A DNA stretch of 64,000 nt from Labia minor (GCA_963082975.1 OY720344.1:72258546-72322545), one strand, 5' to 3'; positions 23,783-36,010 are shown, counted from the first letter of the stretch. The notes: generated by a model from the sequence alone, not told the origin. A program made the numbers and translations.

Positions 23783-23849
23783 TTATTTATTTTATTTAGG
23801 TTGAAGTTTCAACGAGAGCTGTGAATTCAATATTTAAATATATATATTA
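23783..23849. other. AT-rich spacer
   Basis: Short spacer without features. Confidence 0.4.
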
Positions 23850-24440
23850 AATTATTATTATATTATATCTATTATTTATATATATATATATATAAATGTT
23901 TCTAAGTAAAATGACATATATACAAGTTTTTATATTATATATTATATTTTTCATAACTAAACTTATTTTTAATTATATTATAAGCATTTTTATTAAAAAA
24001 ATGCTTTCAAAAATTTAAATGGTGGAGATATGGTTTTCACCCAGGTTGTTTATAATGGTTGAATTTTGAATTCAACCAAGTCCTTAATGGAATTAATTTT
24101 ATCCTTGTTGATATCATCAATATAATCACTAAGAACCAATTTTATAATCAGTTCATTGATAATCAATTTGCCTCTTGATTAAGAAATTAATACTAAATAT
24201 TTAATTTCAAATGAATATCTATTTAAAAAGATGGTATCAACTTTCATAATTTATATTATTTAAAAATATATTTATGAATTAATTAATTCTAAATTATTTC
24301 AATTTATTATAATAGTATTAGATAATAGATTATATATTGCCATCTATTAAGTCTAAAGTATAATTATTATACTTTAGAAATAAAATCTAAATTTAAAATT
24401 TTAATTTTTATGAATTTTCTTAATACAACGAAATGTTTAC
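23850..24440 (+). repeat. Dispersed repeat R600, copy 1
   Basis: Collinear with about 48400-49060 in the same orientation. Shared blocks include ATAAGCATTTTTA...AAATGCTTT, CCTTAATGGAATT, TATATTGCCATCTATTAAGT and TTTAGAAATAAA. Divergence is considerable, with many indels. No terminal repeats or coding sequence were seen. Boundaries are approximate. Confidence 0.65.
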
Positions 24441-24680
24441 ATATTTATGAATGTAAAAAATATAAATAAAATTTGAGTTAAAAAATAAAATATGCTCATC
24501 CTTATTTTATATTTTAATTCATTTATTAATATTAACAATAATAAATAAAAAAAAATTGTAACTAATTAGGTTATATAGAATAGAATAATAATGTATTCAT
24601 CTTCCACTTTTTAAATTGGGTTTATTTTTAAAATTTTTTTTTAAATCCAGATGATTATATTCCTATTATAATTTATTAAA

Positions 24681-24920
24681 ATGTTTTTTTTTATTATGTT
24701 TAAAAGATTCATTTTTATGATGTGATATTACAAAAAATAACGGATGGTCTGTGCAAGTCGATTCATGTTACACATAATTAAATAATTATAACAATTCCCA
24801 AACAAAGAATTAATATAATATTTTACTTTACATTCATATATTTAAATATTATTTCAATTAAATAATTTATTCTAAAAGTTCTCATTTTAATTAATTTTAT
24901 AAAATATTTAGATCATATTT
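24681..24920 (+). repeat. Dispersed repeat D, copy 1, nearly identical to 38710-38927
   Basis: From ATGTTTAAAAGATTCATTTT to AATATTTAGATCATATTTA the two copies are almost identical. They differ mainly by a gap of about 30 bases (TTTTACTTTACATTCATA region present only here). No terminal inverted repeats and no coding capacity. Confidence 0.85.
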
Positions 24921-25368
24921 AACGTCACGCTCTTCAACAGTTTCTGTAAAGATGCGCGCTGATCGTTATCGAAAATCTTTTAAACGCTCTGAAACAATTT
25001 TTAAAAATTTTAATGTATGTATATGTATTCATGCAATGAAAACAGATGGAAACGGGTAAAAATCCCTAAAGGAAAAAATCCCTAAAACCAAATATCCCTA
25101 AATAGAAATATCCCTAAAAGAAAAAATCACTAAAAACAAAATTTTTCATTTTTGAATTAATTTTAATTGTAATTTAAGAAAATTAAAACAGAAGGTGAGC
25201 ATGACACGAACTCCCAAGGAGGTAATCGGGCCTGGACCGAAAGTAGGGAAAAATAGGTCAAAAAATACATACATAGGGCCCACATAAAAAATAGGGGTGT
25301 CAAATACGTATGTAAAATAAAGGGAATTTACTCAAATTTCGTTTATTAGTATACATTTTAATACCTTA

Positions 25369-25885
25369 ATGATTCCAAATACAAAATGCACCATTTGCAC
25401 CATATATTTCACCAGGGAATATACAACGCAATTTATGAAATTTACTATCATCAGAGGTTGTCTTTTTCATTTTGCTCAATGCATTTATAGAAACATCAAG
25501 TCAATGCCAGAAGTTTTGAAGCTCTATAATGATATAGATAATCCTGACAACCCATCATTTACGAACTCTTGCATCTTTGGCGTTGGTACCACCATCAAAA
25601 GTCATTGTAGCCTACCAAGCATTAATTGGACGACCAACAGGGTAAAACTTCGTGATCTTTTTTCTTACTTCGAGCGCAATTGGATAGGTGAACAATCTTT
25701 GGCTGGCTTTTATGAACCGAATTTGGCAAGCATCATTGGAACATCTACGATGCCACTTTGATGGGTTTGCTCTTAACAAACTATGTATTGGAAGGTTACA
25801 ACAATGCTCTTCATTCACGCTTAGGAGGTTACAAGACATCAGTAAGGGTCCTGATTAAGCAAATCCATATCTCTTATCTCTTTTG
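25369..25885 (+). pseudogene. MULE-type transposase remnant
   Basis: The frame from 25369 encodes GCLFHFAQCIYRNIKSM and, near its end, LFSYFERNWIGEQ. A second frame from about 25755 gives LLTNYVLEGYNNALHSRLGG and ends at a TGA near 25885. These are the ordered hallmarks of the MULE transposase domain (GCxFHFxQ, then YFExxWIG, then TNNxxEGYHN). A frameshift near 25750 and missing N-terminal sequence (first catalytic residues) make it nonfunctional. The stretch to 26035 has further weak coding traces with stops. Confidence 0.65.
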
Positions 25886-26090
25886 AAATCTGTCGTGATG
25901 TTCATGGTAAGAAGCCTGACCCACCAAGGAAACGATTCAGCGACTCGCATGATGAGCTTCTGACCATAATGAAGGCAAACCATGAAAATGGGACGCTAAA
26001 AAAACAGATGGAACAGATGTGATAACACCAAGCATGATGTATAACTACCTCATTCAAGTCTCTTCGGCTATTCATTATTAAATAAGGAAA

Positions 26091-26793
26091 AATAAGTTGA
26101 CCTGTGGCCAGGTCCGAACCGACCGACGGTTTGAAGTAAATTAATTTCCAGCTACAGAAACAATTTCAAATAATTTTAATATATCTATTAATGTAATAAA
26201 AAACAGATATGGATACATAAATAATAAATATAAACATTTTTAATTTTATTTTATTTATAATATATATGCAAGACCAGGCTGTGACGTCATGAATGGCTGG
26301 ATTACGTCATATAATTTTAAATCAAGAAAAAACTAATAAATATGATTTTCCCGAGGATAAAACCAATACAAAGTGCATGATTCGTGGTGATATATAAAAA
26401 AAATATCCTCATGTGAAATTTGGTGTGAAAATAACCCTTCCCTTCCTATCGTCGACCGCTAATACTACCACTTCCGGTTTCCGGATTTGCACCAAAAGTT
26501 GATCAATTCATCCCACTGATGCATTAAGTAAATATACCAAATTTCATCAAAATCGGTTGAGCCGTTCAGGCTGTACACATCTATACGGACGGACAGACGG
26601 ACGGACAGACGGACGGACAGACGGACGGACAGACGGACGGACAGACGGACGGACAGACGGACGGACAGACATCATGCTAAAAATACTTTTTTCTGTTTAG
26701 AAAATGCATGATTCGTGGAGATATGTAAAAATCTCCACATGTGTAATTTGGTGTGAAAACAATACCTCCCTTACTATCGTCGGTCGGTAAAAA
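26091..26793 (-). mobile_element. Helentron-like element H2, full-length copy A
   Basis: Read on the minus strand it begins with TTTACCGACCGACGATAGT (26793-26775 region). It ends with the subterminal partner CGTCGGTCGGTTCGG and the hairpin GACCTGGCCACAGGTC (plus strand 26099-26114). It carries a 12-base microsatellite unit and the module AACGGCTCAACCGATTTTG / ATGAAATTTGGTATAT, and TGACGTCA at 26282. It sits inside the MULE element, so it arrived later. Confidence 0.8.
26583..26669 (+). repeat. Microsatellite (CGGACGGACAGA)n
   Basis: About seven copies of a 12-base unit inside the H2 element. The other full copy (52080-52120) has the same unit in the opposite strand with fewer copies. Confidence 0.95.
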
Positions 26794-26874
26794 TTAGGGA
26801 AATTTTTTATTAGGGATTTTTGATTTAGGGATTTTTTCTTAGAGGTTTTTACATGGTTTCACACACAAAAACAA

Positions 26875-27503
26875 TTAGCTGGAGTGTCTCCACTCGACTA
26901 TCTCGCAATTTGAATTGGATTAAATAACATAATATATTATATTTAAATTAAATTTAATTAATTATAAATTATAAATAATAAATAATAAATATTAAACCAG
27001 CGCATGTTTGGCTTTTTGTTGATGGCACCACGTTACGTGTTGGCGCGTGAGATTTGCAGTGTTAAAAAATTAATTCTGGTAATTTTAGCGAATCAATCAA
27101 GCTGAAATTCTATATATAGCAGTTTTATACAATTATTAATCATGTGAAAAATTATCAAACATATATCTTTATTTTTACGGTCACTTTAGAGGAAAAAAAA
27201 TCAAAACGTTGTAGGTAATGACCCTCTTCCGGTTGACCTACATTTCTCAAAAGTTGATAGAAAACTATGAATTTTGAATAATGTCCATGTACCAAATTTC
27301 ATCATTCTAGCTCAAACCGTTTTTGCGTAATCTTGCCTACATACATACACACACACATACACACACACACACACACACATACAGACATTTTTCTCAACCT
27401 TAGTGAAAATGATTCAGGAACCTTCAAAACGTATAAAAACATCAAAATCTCAACATCGAAAATTTTCGTGATCGCAATACTATCTCTGGCGAGATAGTAA
27501 AAA
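26875..27503 (-). mobile_element. Helentron-like element H1, copy 5, full length
   Basis: The best-preserved minus-oriented copy. The plus strand begins TTAGCTGGAGTGTCTCCACT and then CGACTATCTCGC; it ends CTATCTCTGGCGAGATAGTAAAAA. On the minus strand the 5' end carries ACTATCTCGC and, 22 bases from the 3' end, the inverted partner GCGAGATAGT, then hairpin TGGAGACACTCCA, then GCTAA. A (CA)n run lies at about 27345-27380. No coding sequence. Confidence 0.85.
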
Positions 27504-27504
27504 T

Positions 27505-27690
27505 GGGTATAACATAAATATTTTTAATTTTATTTAATTTTATTTTTTTATTTACAATATAAATAAAATATAAGAAGCGGGGGCTGTGACGTCATATCTA
27601 TTTAAATTAAAAAAATGAAGATGATTTTTCCCAGAGTGTGATCAATAAAGATCGACTTTTCTTTATAAATTTGAATTTGAAAAAAAAAAG
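27505..27690 (+). repeat. H2-related repeat (H3), partial
   Basis: GGCTGTGACGTCATATCTA, AAAAAATGAAGATGATTTTT and CAATAAAGATCGACTTTT align with the H3 copies at 34820-35060 and 44505-44720. Only the GACGTCA-containing part is present, next to H1 copy 5. Confidence 0.55.
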
Positions 27691-28506
27691 ATCCGAGAAC
27701 CCATTTACATATATATATATATATATATACAATTGTAGCTAGCATAATAAGATTAGATCTGAAAATCTTTGAAAAATCTTTATTTTAATAATTTTTATCC
27801 CGTAAACTAGAAGCGACCCGGAAAAATTGCATAAGGGAAGTTTCTTTGGAATTAACAAAGGAATTCACTGGTAAAGTTTTATCCAAATACATGACAACTA
27901 ATCTGGACAATTACTAACATTTTTATTTTAATTTTTTTTTTTATAAATTATTCTATGATTTGACTAAATATCCAATTTTTTATTGTTATATTATAAAATT
28001 AGACAATATTTTTATATAATATAGATATACATTTCTATATATATAAAGAAAAATGTCATTCTTTAAAACATTTGGCCATATCAAATTACTCTATTGTATT
28101 TTAATCTTAATTTTTATTTTTAAATTTTCTTGTTTTATTAGTTAGTTGGTAGGTTTGATTGAGTATTACAATGGCCGATGATCCGATATGCAATGCTGCA
28201 CGTGGGCAACTTGATGCCTCCGATTGAGATATAATATATATTATATTTATTGTCTAGTAACTTGCATTGTCAGCTTCCGGCACAAAAATGATTCGGTTGC
28301 AATTTTCTCGCAAAGAAACTCAACTCTACCTCCTCGCATACCTTATAACATTTATAGTTAATTTAGATAGCGATGGTGTCATATTTATTAAATAATTAAT
28401 TTGTTTTTATGATTTATTTTTTATTTTTTTTTATATTCATATTTATAGCCAAGAGAATATTTCCATACTGAAATTTCATACTTTAAATAAACTATATTAA
28501 AATTAC
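27691..28506. other. AT-rich DNA; (AT)n at 27708-27730; small GC rise 28150-28340
   Basis: No coding frame or known repeat identified. Confidence 0.4.
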
Positions 28507-29655
28507 ATAAGGTAATGGCACCTATAGATGACATGGCACCTATAGATGACACTTTTGAATTTAAACTAAAAAAATAAGCAAATTTTAAAACATACGCGGA
28601 ATTTTTTTTTTTAAAATGATAGTTTTGTTTTTCCAACACCTGAGATATCCTACAACAATACAATAAGTCGCCCTATTTTTTTCTTTTAACTTGAAAAGCA
28701 GACCGGGTCGTCAACAATTGATTTTTTCAACAAATCTTAAAGATAACCTTAAGGGAAGTAATGTTCTTAATTATAGTATTTTATATTTTTATTTTCATAT
28801 TCATCAGGAATTTAATAACTACATTATAAAATAGACTTAATATAGATATAAATCACTTCAATTTAAACACCTAATTTTTAAAAGTATCTTTTTTATCAAC
28901 CGTGTCATCTATAGGTGCCCCTAAAAATTGTTTTTCCTATAGATGACAGCAATGTCAGCTATAAGTAGGTTTTTAAAAAAATTGTCTGTAAAGAGGAGAT
29001 AATTTTATATAATTCAACCAAGTTTCATGTCTGAATAAAGGTGACACTGTGTTTTATCTTTAGGTTTTTCATTGTCAGAAAATTTTTTTCTGTTCCAGAA
29101 CTTCAAACACTATTTTTTTGAAAATTTTTTTAAATTACTCTGTTCTCAATGTATAATTAAAAATGCATAATTAAAAAAAGATATGTTTAAAATCAATTTT
29201 TTATTTTATTATAATAATCAGCTAAAAATTAAATCACTATAAATATATCTAATGTATCATTATATGAAACCTGATTTTTTTTATTATAACTAAAGTTAAA
29301 GCAGCAACAACGTGTTGGAAAGATGTTTTACTTTGTAAATAAATAAGTTGAAGATAAAGAGAGCAAGCGAAGTGAAAAAAAGTAGATGTCATCTTTGGGT
29401 TCCATAATTGTCATCATTAGGTTCCACCAAAATTTTTGGTGTCATCTATAGGTGCCATTTGATTACTTTGAAAAAAAATTATATTTCCTCTTAAACTCAT
29501 ATAAAAGTTTAAAATATTTATCCTGGTGATAAAAGGTAAGATAAGCTTTATAATAACCAAAAGATTTTTTTTGTGAGAAGTATAGTTTCAGTTTTATAAA
29601 AGAAAATAGTGGCAAGAGCGCTTAAAATGTCATTTATTGGTGCCATTACCTTATA
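28507..29655. mobile_element. TIR element (about 1.15 kb) with repeated TATAGATGAC motif
   Basis: The left end ATAAGGTAATGGCACCTATA is mirrored by TTGGTGCCATTACCTTAT at the right. The motif GGCACCTATAGATGACA or its inverse recurs near 28517, 28534, 28903, 28940, 29385, 29438 and 29627. Repeated subterminal motifs are common transposase-binding sites in DNA transposons. No transposase frame is evident; superfamily unknown. Confidence 0.7.
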
Positions 29656-31524
29656 TCTCTTAATTAAATTTTTAAAGAAAATATTGTTTTTAATAAATTT
29701 TGAAATAAGAATTTTAGCTTCAAATGGAGTAAAAGTATTGTTTTAATATGAGACATTTTTTAAAAATGATTTTTAAATAAAAAATGAAAAAGAGCAAATT
29801 TAATAATCTTAGTGTATTATTATTGATAGATAATTTCTTTGAGTCATTATGGTCGTTGATTACAGAGTGTTAGTTATTATGTAAATATGTAAATAAGTTT
29901 TTCTTTTTTCATTTTGTTTTTTGTTTACTTTTTGGATGTTTTTGCTATTTTTTATTTGTTTTTTTTTTGTAACCACCCAAACTGAGGTGGACCGAAATAA
30001 CATACAGAATAATTGTATATATATTTCTTGAATAAATGAAATGAATGAAATGATAGATAATTTCAGATAATTATTATAATAATTTTAATTTTAAGTTGGT
30101 TTACAAATTAAATAATAATATTAAATGAAAAATTCAGTTCTGAGAAAATTTAAACATTTGGATTCAAATGAAATAAATACTAGAACGGGCATTCTATTTA
30201 TCTATACTATACTATGTCTCTTCTGAAATTGAAAGTTCTTGAACCAAACAACTTATTTTCTCTATTAGGAGCTATCTTCATTGAATTTCTATCTTCACTC
30301 AATTGCGTTATCTCTACCTTTATATTACCACCCTAGTTTTGCATTTGATTACCTTTTGGTTATTTCCCAATTCCAATAGTCTGTAAAAATTATTCAAATT
30401 TTGGCTGTTATTCAAATCATCTTAGTAAGTATGGACTAATGAATTTTGTGACTGTAAAACAATATTTTTCTCAATTTAAATAAAATAAAATTTTCATTAA
30501 AAATGCTTATCAATAATGAAACATAGAATAAACATATATATATATATATATAAAGATCGGACTGATAACTCTTGTTTTATTTATTTGTAAATTCAACCTG
30601 AACATTTTCCTTTGATAACAATTTTGAATCTATAAATGGAAATGAAAATTAATAATAAAATTAAAAATTAATAATAAAATTAAAAAGGTTAAAGCAAGTT
30701 ACTAAAAACACGGTTTTATGTTTCAAGATATTTTTTTTTTATTTAAGTTTTTGAATTATATAGGAAAAAGTTGCAGGGAGCCAATTCTGATGAATACGGT
30801 AGTTGAGGCATGATTACGGTGTTGTTTTTAGTCAAAAAATTAGGAACAAGCAATGATTATCGTGATGCACTATCCATGATTTGTTTTTCCAAAATACAAT
30901 TATTTGAGCCGTATTGCTTCTCGCAAACGTTGCATAATTTCGTTGTAGTATTCCTTATTTTTTTTTAAGTAAAAAATCGAAAAACACACAAAACGTGACT
31001 AACTTTTTCAGTTGTCAAAAACAAACTACTAATCCAAAATGGCTGATAATGTCAACATATGAGAAACATATGCGTACCAACATAACAAAAAAAAATCGAT
31101 AATCGAATGTACTCACAAATACAAAATTCACTTTTTCTTTTGAACAGACCTCATATTTATATATATGTATATATATTATTATATAATCAACAATATGTTT
31201 AATGAAACCTACAAGAAAATGTAGTATTTTTTTCATTTAAATATTTATTTATTAACCTTAATAAATATTTTATTTGAAAAAAAAATAATATTAATATGAA
31301 AAAAAAACATTTTATATTATTAGTTCAATGTTTATTAAAAATATTTGTCTTGTTTTTAGTTCTTCCACTTTATAAGAAATAAAAATCCATCACATCTATT
31401 TTTATTTCTCAATTATATAAATCACATCATTCATTCATAACGACTTTTCGTTCAAAACATTTATCTTATTCATATATATTTTTCTACAAATCAAAATAGA
31501 TATATTTTTTTAATATAATTTGGA
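29656..31524. other. AT-rich DNA, (TA)n at 30535-30552
   Basis: A short tandem duplication AATTAATAATAAAATTAAAA near 30645-30685 and microsatellites; no genes seen. Confidence 0.45.
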
Positions 31525-31740
31525 ATGTTAGATTTTATTCAAATGATTTTATTAATGAAAGTGAAAAATGGAAGTGCCAGACTGTCTCCTCATTTCTTCA
31601 ACAGAACTGATTGCGAAATTCATTCATGTTTCGGCGATCTCAGCGACCCTTCCGTATTAATCAGTTGGGTCAAAGGTTCCACGTGGACTCATGAGAGACC
31701 TCCCTATCAGAACAAACATTCAATACACTTTATCAATATT
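31525..31740. other. GC-elevated island, noncoding by inspection
   Basis: Less AT-rich segment, clearest at 31565-31715. It has a 92-codon open frame on the plus strand without recognisable features. It includes TCAAAGGTT (TCF-like) and CCACGTGG. Possible regulatory element. Confidence 0.3.
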
Positions 31741-31745
31741 ATATT

Positions 31746-31785
<40 letters not shown>

Positions 31786-32201
31786 TCATTTTATTATAGA
31801 TAACCATTTTTATATTGTTATACAATGTAATAAATTTATTTAATTGATAAAACTATTGACACAAAATATAATTTTAATTATATAAAACTTAGTTAAATAC
31901 AATTTTAATTATCTTTATAATTATAAATAATTATTTATTTATTTGTTTTATTTTGGTGGTTAAATTATACTTTGTCTTGTTCACATGAATTTTTTAACTA
32001 CATATATATTTTTTATTTATTATAAATACACAAATATATATAATATATATATATGTAGTGTTGTGTATATATAACCTAAAGGCCTTGACTTTTTGAGTTC
32101 ATTCCCCTGTGCTTTAATACATGTACATAACATTTTTAATATAAAAAATATTTAAGGAAAAGTTAATGAATAGTTATATATATATATATATATATATAAT
32201 A
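31741..32201. other. AT-rich DNA with (AT)n at 31745-31785 and 32176-32198
   Basis: Microsatellites in otherwise featureless AT-rich DNA. Confidence 0.5.
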
Positions 32202-32226
32202 CGAGGGTCGTTTAATATATGATGCC
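32202..32226 (+). repeat. Mariner-type terminal repeat, isolated
   Basis: CGAGGGTCGTTTAATATATG-type sequence preceded by TA matches mariner terminal repeats. It could be the outer partner of the CCCTCG end at 33780 or the relic of another insertion. Confidence 0.5.
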
Positions 32227-33156
32227 CCATATCCCCCATATTTTTTTCTTTAAAAATATTTATTCTTAAGACTCATTGTTTGATGACAACATAAATCAAC
32301 AAGTTGTTAATAATTTAATATCTAAAATATCATCAAAATTATAAAAATTTATTTTAATGAATAAAATGGTTCTAAAATTTACTACTTTTACAGTAATGAT
32401 ATGATTAGAAGAACATTTTTTTTTAAATATTTATCAGTGGAAAAGGCATTGGTAGACGATGCAAGTCAAATACACGACCAGATGAACCTTATTTATAAGT
32501 GAATCGTTGATAAGAAAGAATTGTTTTGTCTTAAGATCAACACAAGCAAAATTTCATCATTTATATTTCAAAGGCGCGTAATTTGTTTTCTTTTGCAATT
32601 TTTGCAAGTATAGTGTATTCTAAAATTTTGCACATTCTTTAAAATTAATATTAAGACTTCTTTATTCACATAACCCTCATTGTTTACTATTTACAAGTCT
32701 TTTTCTAAAATTGTGTCGAAGTGATACCTTGGCCTAACTTTTAAAAATTAAACCCCCAAACAATTTAGTAAAACGATGGAAGTATTCATAGTCACAAATT
32801 TGTGTAGATATATTATTTCGGTTATGTACTTTTTTAATTCTTAAAACTTACCTAATTAAGTATTTAAACATTTCAATTTTATGAGTTTTTATTATTATTT
32901 TACATGTAATTTCCCAAAAGCAATATCCCTCTCACTGCCCCGCAATATCACCACCCTTCTTAAAGATATTGCCAAAAAGTGACTGATTTTTGCTATGATA
33001 GCTAATAGTCCTAGGTACCATTAATATCAATAATCTTGTCATAATAGGTATAAGAGTTTAGATTTCGCAAAAACCCAAATTGTGACCATTATATCCCTCA
33101 GAATTGCCATATATTATTATTATTATTTTGTTCATTTTACTTTTTTGTAGTGCATA
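32227..33156. other. AT-rich DNA, no gene supported
   Basis: It lies between two mariner-like ends. I looked for mariner transposase motifs and found none. Confidence 0.4.
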
Positions 33157-33780
33157 TGAGGGCCGTTCATTAGATAATACCTTCATCTGTCTCTCCTATT
33201 AAAATATTTCATCTTAAGGAGAGTTTGGTGACAATATATATACACAGGCATTTCTTTTTTTCTACCGCAACATAATAGCATAAATTTGCATTTAAGTCTA
33301 TAGGTCAAAAAATAAGATATGGAGATTAAAATGTCGAAACGTCACCAAACTCGTATCTATGCTTTCATTTTCTTGCCAACGCGTCCTTGGTCTACCAACC
33401 TGTCGCTTCCCAATCGGTTTCCCCACAAACAAGTTTCATGTCAGTCTTTGTCACGTGTTCTGCCTATTGCAGTCTCCTCAATTTTATGACCCTTACTAAG
33501 TTTGAAAATGCATAAAAGTCATCCAGTTCCTCATTTACAGTCTCTATCATTCTCTGGTGACCTCATCCTAATTCATCCTATATATGCTACTCGGAACCCT
33601 ATTTTCAAATACTATAAATCTATTATTGTCTCCCAAAATCATAGGCAACGACCATATAATACAACCAGTAAAATAATTGTTTTATATATTTTAATGTTGA
33701 TACTTGTTGGAACTTTCAATCTTAAAAATAAATATTTTCATGGAAAACAAATGTAGGCATTATCTCATGAACGGCCCTCG
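33157..33780. mobile_element. Nonautonomous mariner-like element carrying a LINE fragment
   Basis: The left end TGAGGGCCGTTCATTAGATA and the right end (inverse CGAGGGCCGTTCATGAGATA) match at 22 of 25 positions and both are flanked by TA. Inside is an antisense piece of an RTE-type LINE rather than a transposase. Confidence 0.7.
33360..33610 (-). pseudogene. RTE-type LINE C-terminal fragment, antisense
   Basis: The minus strand aligns with 42300-42560 and 50850-51060. Shared words are GTAGACCAAGGACG, AAACCGATTGGGAA, AACACGTG and AAAATTGAG(G/A)AG. In protein terms it is the GHV...GRP.TK-type tail that follows the reverse transcriptase. It is heavily degraded. Confidence 0.6.
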
Positions 33781-34619
33781 TATCATAGAAAAAATAAACA
33801 GATAAAAGAACATTGCACTACAAAAAAGAAAAATAAGCAAATTTATAAAAATGATATAGTATATATATAAATATATAAAATTAATTATTGAAAAAAAATT
33901 AGCTTTACATTTAAATCTAAAATCTTTAAACTATGAATAAATAAGACAATATAATTATTGAAGTCTTTATATTCATTAAAATTAAATTTTATAATATATT
34001 AGATATGAAATTATTAAAAATCGACTGATTTCTTTTTCTTTTTCTTTGTAAATTTTAATATCTTATTATAATAATGAGGGGTCATTAGTAGTTCGGAAAA
34101 AAGTATTCCATTATATATAAAATATCAATAATATGATAAAAAAAATAAAACTTATTACCAGTTCATAGGGTCGAGATTTTCATATAGCATGATTGCTTGC
34201 ATATCGGGTTCACTCTTATTATCTTCAAGGGGGTGGGGAGGCATTCAATGACCCAAGGTCCCCACCTATATGAACAAGATCAACTCGTGGATCACGTTAA
34301 AAATTATATTACAACATGACGCAAGAAATATTAATTTAAAAATCGTCATAATAATGATTAAATGATTATGATTGGAAGAAAAAAAATAATTATTACAATT
34401 TGGTATTATGGAAAGTTTTATAATAATTTATTATTTTATTATTTTGTAAATTTCTTTAAAATTCATTTTTCAATAAAATATTTAAATAATTCCTTAAAAT
34501 TAATTGCACTTTAAGGATTATTATTCCTTTATTTTCTTGTTTTAAGATACTTGTATGTGTGTGTGTGTGTGTGTGTCACTTGATGATCATGTCTGTTTCT
34601 CTTTATTATTCATCAAGCA
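33781..34619. other. AT-rich DNA; GC rise 34190-34310; (GT)n at 34557-34574
   Basis: Noncoding. The stretch 34190-34310 includes GGGGGTGGGGAGG and GGTCCCCACC, which could pair, but no known class. Confidence 0.4.
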
Positions 34620-35060
34620 TTATCCGCTCGGTACTTTAATAAAATTATTCCTTATGAACTATGAATATTTAAGATTAAGATTATTATTTAAAATAAATAA
34701 ACGATAAAAATATATGAAAGAATTTCAAATAATTTAAAAGAAAATAAATTAAAAAAAAGAGTCATAAAAGATACAGCCCTTAAACGTACGTATCAATTCA
34801 CTGAAAGACAGAAAAGTATGGCATGTGGATATAACATAAAATATATTTCGTAATTTGATTAAAAAATATTATTAAGATAAATATTTTTAATTTTATTTTA
34901 TTTATAATATTTTGTATTTAAGGAAGCGCTGTCTGACTTAGTTGTTGACGTCATTTAAATTTACTATTTTAAACTAAGAAAAAACTAACAAAGATTATTT
35001 TTCCTGAGGCTGAAACCAATACAGATCAATTTTTCTTAAAAATAATTATCTATGATTTGA
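34620..35060 (+). repeat. H3 repeat (H2-related), copy 1
   Basis: Inverse of 44505-44860. Shared blocks are the CCGAGCGG-type word (here CCGCTCGG), AAAAGTATGGC, GGAAGCGCTG, TTGACGTCA and AAGAAAAAACTAACAAAG. The GACGTCA to AAACCAATACA part also aligns with H2 (26280-26370), so H3 and H2 share one half. Confidence 0.65.
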
Positions 35061-35519
35061 ATTTCAAAAACAATTTGAAAAAAATTTTATTCATATTTCT
35101 CAACAAACAAAATTAAGAGAAAATTATTTTTAAATAACAAAAAAATAAATAAGCAAATGATTGAAAATTCAGGTATGTATCATACATATACAAACAAAAT
35201 GTAAAATCCTAGAGATTTTATTTTCATTTTCATAATATTTTCAGTAACATAGATTTTTTGTATATTATATATAATATATCTAAAGGATATAAATATTTCA
35301 TCGTTGAAAGTTATGTTGGCATAGGGGGTGATGAATTAAGAGAAAAAAAACTATTGTTCATATTCTCAACCCCACCACGACAACCATTCAACAACCGAAG
35401 ATTAGTATATGATAATACTAACCAGTCATGTATGTAATATAAATTTACGAGTTATTGAGTTTTAACGTTTTATAATATTTAGTACATTAAACTTAAAATG
35501 ATAATGAGAAAGAGCAACT
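35061..35519. other. AT-rich DNA, no feature seen
   Basis: Nothing supportable. Confidence 0.4.
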
Positions 35520-35655
35520 AAAACCAAGAACCTTATAATTGTTGAATGTGAGCACCATTTGTCACACGGCACAAGTCTATAATCGAATTCTTCTCAAACG
35601 TTGATCAGCGTGTTTTCAGTAATTGTTGAAACAGCTGCTGCTTCTTAATTCAGGG
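35520..35655 (-). pseudogene. Possible transposase C-terminal tail (insect mariner/DUF4817-like)
   Basis: On the minus strand the frame reads AVSTITENTLINV, stop, EEFDYRLVPCDKWCSH. Many insect Tc1/mariner-class proteins end with a similar pattern: IT-x-E-x-L-x-x-x-W-x-E-x-x-x-R-L-x-x-C, then N-G-x-H-I-E. The fragment is short and broken, so the call is tentative. Confidence 0.4.
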
Positions 35656-36010
35656 AGGTAGTGTGTCCATATAGACGTGTACAGCTTGAACGGCTCAACG
35701 GATTTTGATAAAATTTGGTATATTTACTTAATGCATCAGTACGATGAATTCATTGAAGTGGTAGTTTACAAAGTATTAATTTTATATTCATTGTCGGAAA
35801 ATATTTCACTTAATATAGTAGTAATTAATAATTGTGTAATTAAACTAAAAATAAAAACCAAGATAATATAATTTAGTCATTTTAATTCAAATTTTAAAAA
35901 TATTTTTTTGATACTTTATATATATATAAGATATATATATATATATATAATGTTGTTTGGAAATTAATTTATTTCAAATCGTCGATCGGTTCTGTGTCCG
36001 ACCACAGCTC
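35656..36010 (+). repeat. Helentron-like element H2, degraded partial copy
   Basis: It has the module GTACAGCTTGAACGGCTCAA and ATAAAATTTGGTATATTTAC, then after AT-rich DNA a worn 3' end: GGAAATTAATTTATTTCAAA, TCGATCGGTT and TCCGACCACAGCTCA. The terminal hairpin is no longer perfect. Confidence 0.65.

Larger units (their letters stand above)
25046..26862 (+). mobile_element. Degenerate MULE element with inverted TCCCTAAA-rich ends
   Basis: The left end has GTAAAAATCCCTAAAGG followed by three more CCCTAAA words. The right end has the inverse: ATTAGGGATTTTT, TTTAGGGATTTTTTC, then TTTTTACATGGTTTC. Between them lies a broken MULE transposase and, nested in it, an H2 element (26091-26793). The inverted ends and transposase class agree. 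I found no convincing 9-bp TSD. Confidence 0.6.

Noticed and set aside
25055..25130. Telomere-type repeat (CCCTAAA words)
   Set aside because: Words are separated by variable A-rich spacers and are mirrored at 26790-26860, so they are MULE terminal sequence rather than an interstitial telomere.
26583..26669. CRISPR-like array
   Set aside because: A 12-base repeat without spacers: a microsatellite within H2.
32202..33780. A complete autonomous mariner between the outer ends
   Set aside because: No transposase motifs were found; the inner 33157-33780 pair matches better.
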